A stretch of DNA of 59,368 bases from an uncultured Clostridia bacterium (GCA_934481345.1 CAKSPF010000011.1:1-59368); one strand, 5' to 3'; counted from the stretch's first letter, positions 35,579-43,097 are shown. Notes: generated by a model from the letters alone, not told the origin. Made by a program: numbers and translations.

Positions 35579-36109
35579 ATGACTTACGAAACTATTTTTG
35601 CAGGATTCGGCGGTCAGGGTATTCTCTTTGCCGGCAAAATAATTGCATATGCAGGTATGATAGAAAACAAAAATGTTTCTCATCTGCCGTCATACGGTCC
35701 GGAAATGCGCGGAGGCACATGTAACTGTCATGTTATCGTTTCCGACGAGCCGGTTGCATCGCCTATTATCGTAGAGCCTACGGCAATCGTTGCAATGAAC
35801 GCTCCTTCACTCGACAAATTTGAAGGAATGCTTGTTCCCGGCGGAAAAGCATTTATAGACAGCACCTTTGTTTCAAGAGATGTAAAAAGAGATGACATTG
35901 ACGTATATAAAATTCCGGCAACAAAAATGGCAAACGAAATGGGACTTCCAAAGCTTGCAAACATGATTATAGTGGGCAAGCTTGTAAAGGAAACCGGTAT
36001 GTTTACCTTTGAGGAGCTTACACAGGCCGTTAAAAAGCTTGTACCGGCATCAAAGCCGGAGCTTCTGGAAAGAAACCTCAAGACACTTGAAGCAGGATAT
36101 AATTTCTGA
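35579..36109 (+). CDS. korC: 2-oxoacid:ferredoxin oxidoreductase, gamma subunit
   Basis: A 176-residue gamma subunit, the CoA-domain component of the oxidoreductase. GFGGQGILFAGKIIAYAG and SYGPEMRGGTCNCHVIVS are signature segments. It completes a four-subunit enzyme (delta, alpha, beta, gamma). It begins one base after the beta stop and is followed by a terminator. Confidence 0.95.
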   Translation: MTYETIFAGFGGQGILFAGKIIAYAGMIENKNVSHLPSYGPEMRGGTCNCHVIVSDEPVASPIIVEPTAIVAMNAPSLDKFEGMLVPGGKAFIDSTFVSRDVKRDDIDVYKIPATKMANEMGLPKLANMIIVGKLVKETGMFTFEELTQAVKKLVPASKPELLERNLKTLEAGYNF

Positions 36110-36115
36110 TTTTAA

Positions 36116-36153
36116 AAAAAGTATTCCGAGAAAATTTTTTCGGAATACTTTTT
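36116..36153 (+). terminator. intrinsic terminator after the oxidoreductase operon
   Basis: AAAAAGTATTCCG (36116-36128) pairs with CGGAATACTTTTT (36141-36153); a second T run follows. Confidence 0.9.
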
Positions 36154-36186
36154 GCTGTTTTTTAAATATTTAAAGGAGAACACAAA

Positions 36187-37053
36187 ATGGATAATAAAAT
36201 CATCAGCCTTTCAAACGGTACACTTGAAATCAATATAAGTACATTCGGTGCAGAAATCCAAAGCGTAAAAGGCAAAAACGGAACCGAATTCATGTGGGAG
36301 GGCAATCCCGACGTATGGTCCGGCAAGGCTCCGGTTCTTTTTCCGATATGCGGAGGGCTTAAAGAAGATACTTACACATTCGAAGGCAAAAAATACACTC
36401 TCGAAAAACACGGCTATGCAAGAAGGATTCCATATGAAATTGAAGAACAGACAGAGTCAAAGGCTGTATTACTCGCAAAATCAAATGATGAAACAAAAAA
36501 GAAATATCCTTTTGATTATGAATTCAGAGTAATTTTTGAGCTTACCGAAAACAGGCTGAAAGTTACCTACAATGTAAAAAATACCGGCTGCGGTTCTATG
36601 TATTTTTCCGTAGGTGCGCATGAAGCGTATGCCTGCCCGGAGGGAATAGAAAGCTACACTGTCGAATTTGAAAAAGACGAAGATTTCCACTGCTACAAGC
36701 TTGACGGCAACATTCTTTTAAATTCATACAACAAAATTTTACCGGACGGAAAAGAACTGCCTCTAAAGGAAGATTACTTTGACGTTGACGCACTTGTGTT
36801 CAAAACTGTAAAATCACGAAAGGTATCGCTTAAAAAGAACGGTGTAACAAAAAGAATTGACGTTGAATTTCCAAACAGCAATTATTTTCTCCTGTGGAAC
36901 AAATACCGTGCAAAATATATGTGTCTTGAGCCATGGTGCGGCATACAGGATATAGAAAACACAAGCTATGACATAACGGAAAAAGAAGGTATAATAAAGC
37001 TTGACAAAAACAGTGATTTCAGTGCGTCACACACAATTACCTTTACAGAATAA
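36187..37053 (+). CDS. aldose 1-epimerase family protein (LacX-like)
   Basis: A 288-residue galactose-mutarotase-fold protein that should interconvert anomers of aldoses or sugar phosphates. The central catalytic-type His is in YFSVGAHEAYACP and a late Glu lies in LEPWCGI. The WEGNPDVWSGKAPVLFPICG segment is typical of the LacX/YeaD subgroup. It has no signal peptide. It ends tail to tail with the AraC regulator and may support the sugar pathway beyond it. Confidence 0.9.
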   Translation: MDNKIISLSNGTLEINISTFGAEIQSVKGKNGTEFMWEGNPDVWSGKAPVLFPICGGLKEDTYTFEGKKYTLEKHGYARRIPYEIEEQTESKAVLLAKSNDETKKKYPFDYEFRVIFELTENRLKVTYNVKNTGCGSMYFSVGAHEAYACPEGIESYTVEFEKDEDFHCYKLDGNILLNSYNKILPDGKELPLKEDYFDVDALVFKTVKSRKVSLKKNGVTKRIDVEFPNSNYFLLWNKYRAKYMCLEPWCGIQDIENTSYDITEKEGIIKLDKNSDFSASHTITFTE

Positions 37054-37068
37054 TTAATAAACGTGTCA

Positions 37069-37101
37069 AAAAGGCAGATTTCTTTACGAAATCTGCCTTT
37101 T
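37069..37101. terminator. bidirectional terminator
   Basis: AAAAGGCAGATTTC (37069-37082) pairs perfectly with GAAATCTGCCTTTT (37088-37101), loop TTTAC. It serves the epimerase and the convergent araC-type gene, overlapping the stop of the latter. Confidence 0.92.
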
Positions 37102-37900
37102 AACGAATTCTATTATTCTCTGTTTTGGACGGAGTAATTCCGAACATTTTTTTATATTGTTTATAAAACCCCGAATAGTCATTAAACCCACATTCCAAAG
37201 CAGCCTCTGTTGCTCGTTTGCCGGCAAGTATTTTTTCATGAGCAAGCACAAGCCTTTTTTCAAGGATATATTTATAGACGGAAATATTCATTTCCTTTTT
37301 GAATATATGGCTCAGTGCAGACTGCGAAATGCTGAGTTTTTCGGCTATCTGCGAAACAGAGATATTACCGCTCAGGTTGCTGTTTATTATCTCAATGCAT
37401 TTATGTGATATCCGTTCCGTATTCATACCGCCTATATAATTACTGCTTTTGCCCGGTGCTTCTTCAAGCAAAAGTATAATTACCGATAAAACAATGTTTT
37501 CTTTTATACTTTTTTTCGCGGTGCTGTCCGAAAATTCGATAACCTTCCGAAGCAGATATTTTATATGCTCGTCCGCATCAAAAACCGTTATTTTATCAAG
37601 GCTTTCCGAAATCAGTTCTTTCAGCAACGGTATGTCATCAAAATGGATTACACATCTGTGATATTCTTCCTCATTTCCGGTAATATTAAGCTGATGATAG
37701 CTTGCCTTTGGTATAATCATAATCAGATTTTGCCTTAAATCAATATTGAAATTATCACAGATAAATCTTCCTTTACCGCCCATAAAAAAGATTATTTCAT
37801 GATATGCGTGAAATTCCCTGCCGCGCATATCACTGGTACCTCTGGCATATTTAACTGTAAACAAGTCTGATCTGATATATTTTCTGAACGTATTCTTCAT
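37100..37900 (-). CDS. AraC family transcriptional regulator
   Basis: A 266-residue regulator with an N-terminal cupin-like sensor (about 25-110, with HAYHEIIFFMGGKGRFI) and a C-terminal double helix-turn-helix (about 168-262, with ISVSQIAEKLSISQSALSHI and the AraC signature ALECGFNDYSGFYKQYKKMFGITP). It is divergent from the propeller-aldolase gene across a 128-bp intergenic region holding an inverted repeat, so it most likely controls that operon and itself in response to a sugar acid or oligosaccharide. Confidence 0.93.
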   Translation of the reverse strand: MKNTFRKYIRSDLFTVKYARGTSDMRGREFHAYHEIIFFMGGKGRFICDNFNIDLRQNLIMIIPKASYHQLNITGNEEEYHRCVIHFDDIPLLKELISESLDKITVFDADEHIKYLLRKVIEFSDSTAKKSIKENIVLSVIILLLEEAPGKSSNYIGGMNTERISHKCIEIINSNLSGNISVSQIAEKLSISQSALSHIFKKEMNISVYKYILEKRLVLAHEKILAGKRATEAALECGFNDYSGFYKQYKKMFGITPSKTENNRIR

Positions 37901-37927
37901 ATTAAAGTCACCGCCGTTTCAAAAATT

Positions 37928-37956
37928 ATAATACCACACTTTTGCAGAAATATCAA
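37928..37956 (-). promoter_or_regulatory. promoter of the AraC regulator
   Basis: Minus-strand TTGATA (37951-37956) and TATTAT (37928-37933) with a 17-bp spacer. The -35 lies within the left arm of the inverted repeat at 37950-37957. Confidence 0.6.
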
Positions 37957-37990
37957 TATTTTATGCTGTAATAGCAATGTACATTGATAT
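37950..37990. promoter_or_regulatory. candidate AraC operator (inverted repeat)
   Basis: ATATCAAT (37950-37957) and ATTGATAT (37983-37990) are perfect inverted copies. The left arm overlaps the regulator's -35 and the right arm lies between the -35 and -10 of the forward promoter, suited to coordinated control. Confidence 0.45.
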
Positions 37991-38006
37991 TATATTATGA
38001 TACAAT
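37978..38006 (+). promoter_or_regulatory. putative promoter of the propeller-aldolase/kinase operon
   Basis: TGTACA (37978-37983) and TACAAT (38001-38006) are 17 bp apart. The weak -35 fits an activator-dependent promoter. Confidence 0.45.
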
Positions 38007-38028
38007 CGGCAAAAAGGAGGAATTACAT

Positions 38029-39783
38029 ATGGATAATGCAAGAGAGTATTCCTGTGCCATTTTATATAAGCCCCGTGATACAAAATACCTTGAAAGCATA
38101 AGAGCATTTCAGGGCTGCCCTACGGTTGCCGTTACAAAAGGCGGCAGGATTTATACGGGATGGTATGCAGGCGGAACAAGAGAGCCTCACATGAATAATT
38201 ATAATCTGCTCATATACAGTGATGACGACGGCAAAACATGGTCTGAACCCCTCATTGTCATTCCGAGTAATTATGAAAAAAACATTCACGCATTGGATAT
38301 TCAGCTTTTTATCGACCCGGATGAAAGGCTTCATGTCATGTGGGTACAAAACAATGCAGAGCCGACACCGCAGAACAAGCCCGAAGCAAAGCCGGGACAG
38401 CCGCTGGCTTTTTCCGGCGGATATATGTTTAATGATTTCAGGCACAGCGAATGGGAAATTATATGTGAAAATCCGGATGACGAAAATCCAAAATTCACGC
38501 AGCCGGGATTTGTTTTTCACGGATTTATGCGCTGCAAGCCGACATTTCTCAAAAACGGAGATTGGATATGCTTTGCATATGACCAGTTAAATGACAGATA
38601 CGGATACAGCATTTCAACAGATAAAGGCAAAACGTATACACACTTTTACGGTCCGAAAAAGAAAGGAACATATTTTGACGAAACAATGGCATATGAGCTA
38701 AACAGCGGAGAAGTGCGTATGCTCGCCCGCACATCTTTGGGCAAACTGGCTCAATGTTTCTCAAAAGATAACGGAAGAACATGGACAGACTCCGAGCTGA
38801 GCGATATAACTGCGGCTGATTCGAGATTTTTTGTTTCAAGGCTTCCGTCCGGAAACATAATACTCATAAACAATGACGACCCGAAATCGAGAACAAAAAT
38901 GACTGTACATATTTCCGATGACGACGGCAAAACATGGAAATACAAAAAATGCATTGATGACCGCGAGGATCTGTCATATCCCGACGCAGATTTTCATAAC
39001 GGAAAAATATATCTGACATATGACTGCGGAAGGACAAAGGAAAGAGAAATCATGTTTGCGGCATTTACCGAGGAAGATATTATAAAGGGCTGTGACATAC
39101 CCGTTGCAGTCATAAGCAAGCCGAGGATTATTCCTTCAAAAGAAGAAATCACCAAAGCAGTATGTGAGCACAAAATCATTGCTATTTTGAGAAACATTCC
39201 GTCCGACAAGCTTATCAGGCTCGCCAAAGCGTTATACAACGGCGGAATACGCCTTTTGGAAATCACCTTTAATGCAAACGGCGATGTTTCGGACGCTGAT
39301 GTTGCAAAAAACATTTCTCTCCTTACAAATCACTTTAAGGACAAAATGTATATCGGTGCCGGAACAGTGCTGACTGCCGAGCAGGTACGGCTTGCACGGA
39401 GCGGCGGCGCGTCATACATCATTTCTCCGAATGTAAATGCAGACGTAGCAAATGAAACGCATTTGTGCTCAATGGTATATATGCCGGGCGCTCTCACACC
39501 TACGGAAATTCAATATGCACACGAGCTGGGCGCAGGATTTGTAAAGCTGTTTCCGATTTCAAATCTCGGAACGGCATATGTAAAAGCCGTAAAAGCACCG
39601 CTTTCACACATCAAACTTTTGGCAGTGGGCGGAATCAACACCGATAACATGCGTCAATACTTAGATACAGGCGTATGCGGATTTGGAATAGGAGCAAGCA
39701 TGACACCGAAAAATCTGATTTACAATGACGATTATGAAGCAATAACAGAGCTTGCAAAAAAATATGTATCGGAAGTGAAATAA
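38029..39783 (+). CDS. fusion: sialidase-type beta-propeller + KDPG/KDPGal aldolase
   Basis: A 584-residue cytosolic fusion (no signal peptide). Residues 1 to about 368 form a sialidase-like BNR propeller with four Asp-boxes beginning near S64, S196, S245 and S296. The first arginine of the GH33 triad is not at its place (GCPT instead of a YRIP-type motif), so it is not a standard sialidase. Residues about 371-584 are a complete class I 2-keto-3-deoxy-6-phosphosugar aldolase: E411 (general base), K506 in FVKLFPI (Schiff base), and VGGI with V533 where KDPG aldolase has Thr, as in the galactonate-type enzyme DgoA. The ATG follows AAGGAGG. It is coupled to a DgoK-like kinase whose product is the aldolase substrate. 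Confidence 0.88.
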   Translation: MDNAREYSCAILYKPRDTKYLESIRAFQGCPTVAVTKGGRIYTGWYAGGTREPHMNNYNLLIYSDDDGKTWSEPLIVIPSNYEKNIHALDIQLFIDPDERLHVMWVQNNAEPTPQNKPEAKPGQPLAFSGGYMFNDFRHSEWEIICENPDDENPKFTQPGFVFHGFMRCKPTFLKNGDWICFAYDQLNDRYGYSISTDKGKTYTHFYGPKKKGTYFDETMAYELNSGEVRMLARTSLGKLAQCFSKDNGRTWTDSELSDITAADSRFFVSRLPSGNIILINNDDPKSRTKMTVHISDDDGKTWKYKKCIDDREDLSYPDADFHNGKIYLTYDCGRTKEREIMFAAFTEEDIIKGCDIPVAVISKPRIIPSKEEITKAVCEHKIIAILRNIPSDKLIRLAKALYNGGIRLLEITFNANGDVSDADVAKNISLLTNHFKDKMYIGAGTVLTAEQVRLARSGGASYIISPNVNADVANETHLCSMVYMPGALTPTEIQYAHELGAGFVKLFPISNLGTAYVKAVKAPLSHIKLLAVGGINTDNMRQYLDTGVCGFGIGASMTPKNLIYNDDYEAITELAKKYVSEVK

Positions 39784-40721
39784 TGGCATTATATATTACA
39801 ATTGACGGAGGCACGACAAATACCAGAATAAGTCTTGCGGACGGCACAAAAATACTTGACAGACTAAGTTTCGGCATAGGAGCAAAGTCAAACATAGATG
39901 ATAATACTTTATATAAAAGCACAATAAAGGAAGCTATCAAAAAAATACTAAAAAATAACAGACTGTTGGAAAGCGACATTGTGCGCATACTGGCCTCCGG
40001 AATGATTACTTCCGAGTTCGGACTTTTACAGCTTGAGCATGTAACGGTTCCTGCCGGCACAGAAAAACTGCACAATACTATGAAGGAAGTAACAATAAAA
40101 GAAATATCGGATATACCGTTTGTATTTATACGCGGAGTGAAAACCGCTGCCGACAAGCTTGAAAACTCCGACATTATGCGCGGAGAAGAAACAGAGCTTA
40201 TAGGAATCATGGACAAAAACGACGGAGAATGTACATATGTTTTGCCGGGTTCACACTCAAAAATAATCAAAACCGACTCAAGCGGAAATATAATTGAGTT
40301 TTCGACCATGCTCACCGGCGAAATGCTTGCAGCTCTTTCACAAAACACAATTCTTAAAGACGCGGTTGATCTGGAAAATTCCGTCTTGGACAAAAAATAT
40401 CTGCTTATCGGATTTGATTTTTGCCGAAAAAACGGAATTAATAAATCTCTTTTTAAAGTACGGATTCTGAAAAATATGTTCGGTCAGAACAAAGACCGCA
40501 TATACAGTTTCTTTCTCGGAACGGTGCTTTGCGAAGAAATTACCGAAATCATTAAGCAAAAGCCCAAAAAGGTTATTGTCGGCGGACGAAAACAGTTGAA
40601 ACTGGCAACATGCGAAATATTAAAAAACAAATCCGACGCTGAAATTGTCTGCATACCGTCCGACAAAATCGACTGTGCAAATTCTGCCGGAATGGTTAGA
40701 ATATTTGAGTATAACGCATAA
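39783..40721 (+). CDS. dgoK: 2-dehydro-3-deoxygalactonokinase (DgoK-like)
   Basis: A 312-residue ASKHA-fold sugar kinase that should phosphorylate 2-keto-3-deoxygalactonate to KDPGal with ATP. Family motifs: IDGGTTNTRISLADG (phosphate 1), ILASGMITSEFGL, MRGEETELIGI, LPGSHSKIIKTDSSG and FSTMLTGEMLAALSQNTIL. Its ATG overlaps the stop of the fusion gene by one base. Kinase then aldolase yields pyruvate and glyceraldehyde 3-phosphate, the De Ley-Doudoroff branch. No dgoD dehydratase is nearby, so the keto-deoxy acid must come from another source. Confidence 0.88.
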   Translation: MALYITIDGGTTNTRISLADGTKILDRLSFGIGAKSNIDDNTLYKSTIKEAIKKILKNNRLLESDIVRILASGMITSEFGLLQLEHVTVPAGTEKLHNTMKEVTIKEISDIPFVFIRGVKTAADKLENSDIMRGEETELIGIMDKNDGECTYVLPGSHSKIIKTDSSGNIIEFSTMLTGEMLAALSQNTILKDAVDLENSVLDKKYLLIGFDFCRKNGINKSLFKVRILKNMFGQNKDRIYSFFLGTVLCEEITEIIKQKPKKVIVGGRKQLKLATCEILKNKSDAEIVCIPSDKIDCANSAGMVRIFEYNA

Positions 40722-40795
40722 AATACAGTTTTTTATGTATCAAGCAAGTTCTGACAAAAACATATCTAAAAAAATAAGTATCCACCACCATATAT

Positions 40796-40839
40796 AATAT
40801 GCACCTCAAAGGTATTTGACTTTTGAGGTGCATATTTTT
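40796..40839 (+). terminator. terminator with the repeated ATATGCACCTC hairpin
   Basis: A perfect 15-bp stem (40796-40810 with 40822-40836) with an 11-nt loop and a T run. Its arms match the inner repeat of the hairpin at 19973-20014. Confidence 0.9.
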
Positions 40840-40865
40840 ATGGGCAAAACAAAATAAATCCGACT

Positions 40866-41183
40866 CTAAATTTTCAAGTAAAAAAACACAAGAACACCTA
40901 TCAGTACCGCCACAGCGGTTATCATAACAAACGGAGCATATCTGCACACTGCCGATGCAAGCGAATATATAAAGTTTTTCTTATTTTCGTCATCAAAAAA
41001 GAAAAAATCACCGTCATAATTTACGGTTAAATCGCAGCCGCACTTGGGGCAGACTCTTTCGTTTATATCAAGCTTTACAAAACATTCCGGGCACCGTATG
41101 TATTCGCGGTTTATTTTTGCTTTACACAAAGGACATTCCTTTGCGCCGTCCGAAACGGCAAGATTGCAGTTTAAGCATCGCAT
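40866..41183 (-). CDS. zinc-ribbon membrane protein
   Basis: A 105-residue protein with four CxxC pairs at its N-terminus (CLNC, CPLC, CPEC, CPKC; about residues 3-47), forming two zinc ribbons. An acidic, Phe-rich linker and one C-terminal membrane helix (about 77-104) follow. The orientation would leave the ribbons in the cytosol. The start MRCLNC at 41183 follows GGAGG; an ORF start at 41210 lies over the ribosome binding site. Function unknown. Confidence 0.8.
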   Translation of the reverse strand: MRCLNCNLAVSDGAKECPLCKAKINREYIRCPECFVKLDINERVCPKCGCDLTVNYDGDFFFFDDENKKNFIYSLASAVCRYAPFVMITAVAVLIGVLVFFYLKI

Positions 41184-41238
41184 GTTTTGTTTTTTCCTCC
41201 AAAAATCCAATAAGCATTCAGCATATTAACATTTTGTA

Positions 41239-41267
41239 TTATATCATTCATGTGAATTTATTTCAAG
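41239..41267 (-). promoter_or_regulatory. SigA promoter of the zinc-ribbon gene
   Basis: Minus-strand TTGAAA (41262-41267) and TATAAT (41239-41244) with a 17-bp spacer. Confidence 0.75.
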
Positions 41268-41300
41268 TGCATTTTGCAATATTCAAAAATGTGCAAATAT

Positions 41301-41335
41301 GCAGTGTATAAAAAACTGCTTTTTGCATATATAAT
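41301..41335 (+). promoter_or_regulatory. putative promoter/operator of the RHH gene
   Basis: A -10-like TATAAT (41330-41335) lies after an inverted repeat GCAGT (41301-41305) / ACTGC (41315-41319) located where the -35 and spacer should be. Ribbon-helix-helix proteins commonly repress their own promoters, so this could be the operator. Confidence 0.35.
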
Positions 41336-41354
41336 TGAATTGTGAGGTGATTAT

Positions 41355-41543
41355 ATGTTTAAAGTACGCCAAACCGAGGAAACAGTAAACAGAACCTTCC
41401 GCATACCGAAATCTCTGCTTGATAAAATGGCGGAAATATCCCAGAACGAGGGTGTATCTCTCAACAGCTTCGTCGTTCAGTGCTGCGAGTATGCCATAGG
41501 CGATATGAAAAAAACAACAGATAAAACAAACAACGATAAATAG
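41355..41543 (+). CDS. small ribbon-helix-helix DNA-binding protein
   Basis: A 62-residue protein with an Arc/CopG-like ribbon-helix-helix pattern: a strand TVNRTFRIP, then helices LLDKMAEISQNEG and SLNSFVVQCCEYAIGDM. Proteins with this sequence pattern are common single-gene regulators or antitoxin-like factors in Clostridia. No toxin gene is adjacent. GAGGTGAT provides the ribosome binding site and an intrinsic terminator follows directly. Confidence 0.8.
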   Translation: MFKVRQTEETVNRTFRIPKSLLDKMAEISQNEGVSLNSFVVQCCEYAIGDMKKTTDKTNNDK

Positions 41544-41579
41544 CAAAAAACAAGGGCCTCCGAAGGCTCTTGTTTTTTG
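41544..41579 (+). terminator. intrinsic terminator after the RHH gene
   Basis: CAAGGGCCT (41551-41559) pairs with AGGCTCTTG (41564-41572), with flanking A and T runs extending the stem. Confidence 0.9.
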
Positions 41580-41615
41580 TATTGCATTCGTAATTTTGCT
41601 GATATTTAATTTTTA

Positions 41616-41688
41616 ACAATCCCTCCGACATGCTTTCGCATGCCACCTCAACAGCAACGGCAAGCAGCTCCCTTTACACAAGGGATGC
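41616..41688 (+). repeat. diverged copy of the ACAATCCCTC repeat
   Basis: Begins with ACAATCCCTCC and ends with CAGCTCCCTTTACACAAGGGA, the same border and core as in the element at 41741-41868, with a different interior. It is probably an older partial copy. Confidence 0.65.
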
Positions 41689-41740
41689 GTTTTTGTTGCC
41701 GCCGGAATGTAGGGAACGACCTGTATGTCGTTACAATTAT

Positions 41741-41868
41741 ATACAATCCCTCAGTCACCTATCGGTGACAGCTCCCTTTACACAAGGGAGCCTTTATTAA
41801 ACACTGATAGTTTAGCCTCCCTTGTGTAAAATGGGGGGTGACCGCCGCAGGCGGTGGAGGGATTGTAT
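41741..41868. mobile_element. MITE-like inverted-repeat element, 128 bp, no coding capacity
   Basis: Perfect 12-bp terminal inverted repeats ATACAATCCCTC (41741-41752) and GAGGGATTGTAT (41857-41868). Inside are two inverted TTTACACAAGGGAG-type cores and small hairpins (CACCTATCGGTG). Similar short repeats built on CTCCCTTTACACAAGGGAG are frequent in intergenic DNA of gut Clostridia genomes. No transposase is present in the window. Confidence 0.75.
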
Positions 41869-41895
41869 CCACACCAAATCCGCACCGATTACTGC

Positions 41896-42225
41896 CTACA
41901 GCTGCGGTACAACTGCAAAGAACACCAGATCCTCATTTGAATTATTAATAAGGCTGTGCTCATGGCCTTCGGGGCAATAATGCGCCTCTCCGCTCTTTAT
42001 TGCGAGCATTTCTCCGTCATATTTCACAGCGCCGCTGCCCGAAAGCACAAATATTATCTCGCTGTTGCCCTCGTGCATATGATAGCCTATGCTTGCGCCG
42101 GGAGCAAGTCTGCCCTTCATAACCTTGGCGCTGCCGTCGTCAAACATGCGAACGTTAAATTCCTTTTCGCCGCCTTTAAAGTTTTTGATTTCTTTTTCAT
42201 CCATTTTGTCAAAGCCGATAATCAT
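41896..42225 (-). CDS. cupin-domain protein
   Basis: A 109-residue single-domain cupin. Motif 1 is seen as GYHMHEGNSEIIFVLSGSG (two His and a Glu for the metal) and motif 2 as YCPEGHEHSLIN. The metal site is therefore complete; the substrate is unknown, and such proteins range from isomerases to sensors. Its start overlaps the end of the Gx transporter gene by 17 nt, so it ends the dus-NusGII-Gx operon. The MITE-like repeat begins just downstream. Confidence 0.88.
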   Translation of the reverse strand: MIIGFDKMDEKEIKNFKGGEKEFNVRMFDDGSAKVMKGRLAPGASIGYHMHEGNSEIIFVLSGSGAVKYDGEMLAIKSGEAHYCPEGHEHSLINNSNEDLVFFAVVPQL

Positions 42226-42721
42226 TGTTTTTTCCCTCCGTATATTTATTTACTGCGTATTGAGCGCAAAGACCTGTAAAAGCTCCGGTTACGCACGAAG
42301 CAAGCCCGAGCGCAATGCCGTAGTACACAACCGACGTGCTCCCAAGCATTACAACCGCGCAGGCAAGCTGTGCCGCATTGTGAAACAGTGCACCCGTCAC
42401 ACCGAGCGCCCACAGCGTTTTTGCACCGAAAAATTTCCTTAAAAACAGTGTGGAAAAATAGCAAGCCATACCTCCGGCAAGGCTGTATATAAACGAAACC
42501 GCCTGACCTGTGCATATACTTCCGAGGATAATCCGTGCCGCAAGCACATAAAATGCTTCTCTCGCGCCGAGAATATATATCGCCGAAAGCGTCACAATGT
42601 TTGCAAGACCGGGCTTTATGCCGGGTATGGGCACAATGGGCGGAATGAAGCTTTCTATCACATATACCGAAAGTGCAAGGCAGGTAAAAACCGCGCACCT
42701 TGTCATTATGTGAATATTCAT
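42209..42721 (-). CDS. Gx transporter family protein (heptaprenyl diphosphate synthase component I-like)
   Basis: A 170-residue membrane protein with about five to six hydrophobic segments. The FIPPIVPIPGIKPGLANIVTL segment (about 25-45) is the Gx-motif signature, and AGGMACYFSTLFLRKFFG and GVTGALFHNAAQL are typical of the family, an ECF-S-like group. ATG 42721 is chosen because it lies one base after the NusGII stop; an upstream in-frame start at 42778 would overlap that gene. The family often lies beside NusG-II and FMN-binding proteins in Clostridia; the transported compound is not established. Confidence 0.88.
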   Translation of the reverse strand: MNIHIMTRCAVFTCLALSVYVIESFIPPIVPIPGIKPGLANIVTLSAIYILGAREAFYVLAARIILGSICTGQAVSFIYSLAGGMACYFSTLFLRKFFGAKTLWALGVTGALFHNAAQLACAVVMLGSTSVVYYGIALGLASCVTGAFTGLCAQYAVNKYTEGKNNDYRL

Positions 42722-42722
42722 G

Positions 42723-43097
42723 CTACCTTGCTCCCGCAACCGCATCTGCTCCGCCGCCTTTTCCGATAATTTCCACAATCACTTTGTTCGGCAGACAGAC
42801 AATGCTCCGTCCGCCCTTTGTAATCTTGCCCTGCTTTATGCACAGACCGTCGGGACAGTCCGCATGCTCCATGAACACGCCGTACCTCCCGGCGCATACG
42901 ACATTTGAGCCGAGGTCTATCCTGCACGGCTTATCAAGGCTTGTCAAATCAACAGTTTGCACAAGCCTGCCGTCTTTGTAAACCCGGGCAGTCTGTGCAT
43001 CGCCCGAAAAACCGCCGTACAAGTGCATTGCCGCAAAAAGCAAAGCGACGGTCACGCACACCGCAGGTATCAGTATTTTATTAGAAAGCTTCTTCAT
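42723..43097 (-). CDS. NusG domain II-containing membrane-anchored protein
   Basis: A 124-residue protein with one N-terminal membrane anchor (about 7-30) and an external NusG-II-type beta domain (about 40-115). It carries the Cys-containing HADCPDGLCIKQGKI and SIVCLPNKVIVEI motifs usual for this family. The role is unknown, but the partner is often the Gx transporter, as here. ATG 43097 follows GGAGG by 12 nt and overlaps the dus stop; an earlier ATG at 43124 precedes the ribosome binding site. Confidence 0.88.
   Translation of the reverse strand: MKKLSNKILIPAVCVTVALLFAAMHLYGGFSGDAQTARVYKDGRLVQTVDLTSLDKPCRIDLGSNVVCAGRYGVFMEHADCPDGLCIKQGKITKGGRSIVCLPNKVIVEIIGKGGGADAVAGAR

Noticed and set aside
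38029..39132. canonical exo-alpha-sialidase (GH33) annotation
   Set aside because: Asp-boxes are present, but the first triad Arg motif is absent and the protein has no export signal, so only a sialidase-like fold is claimed.
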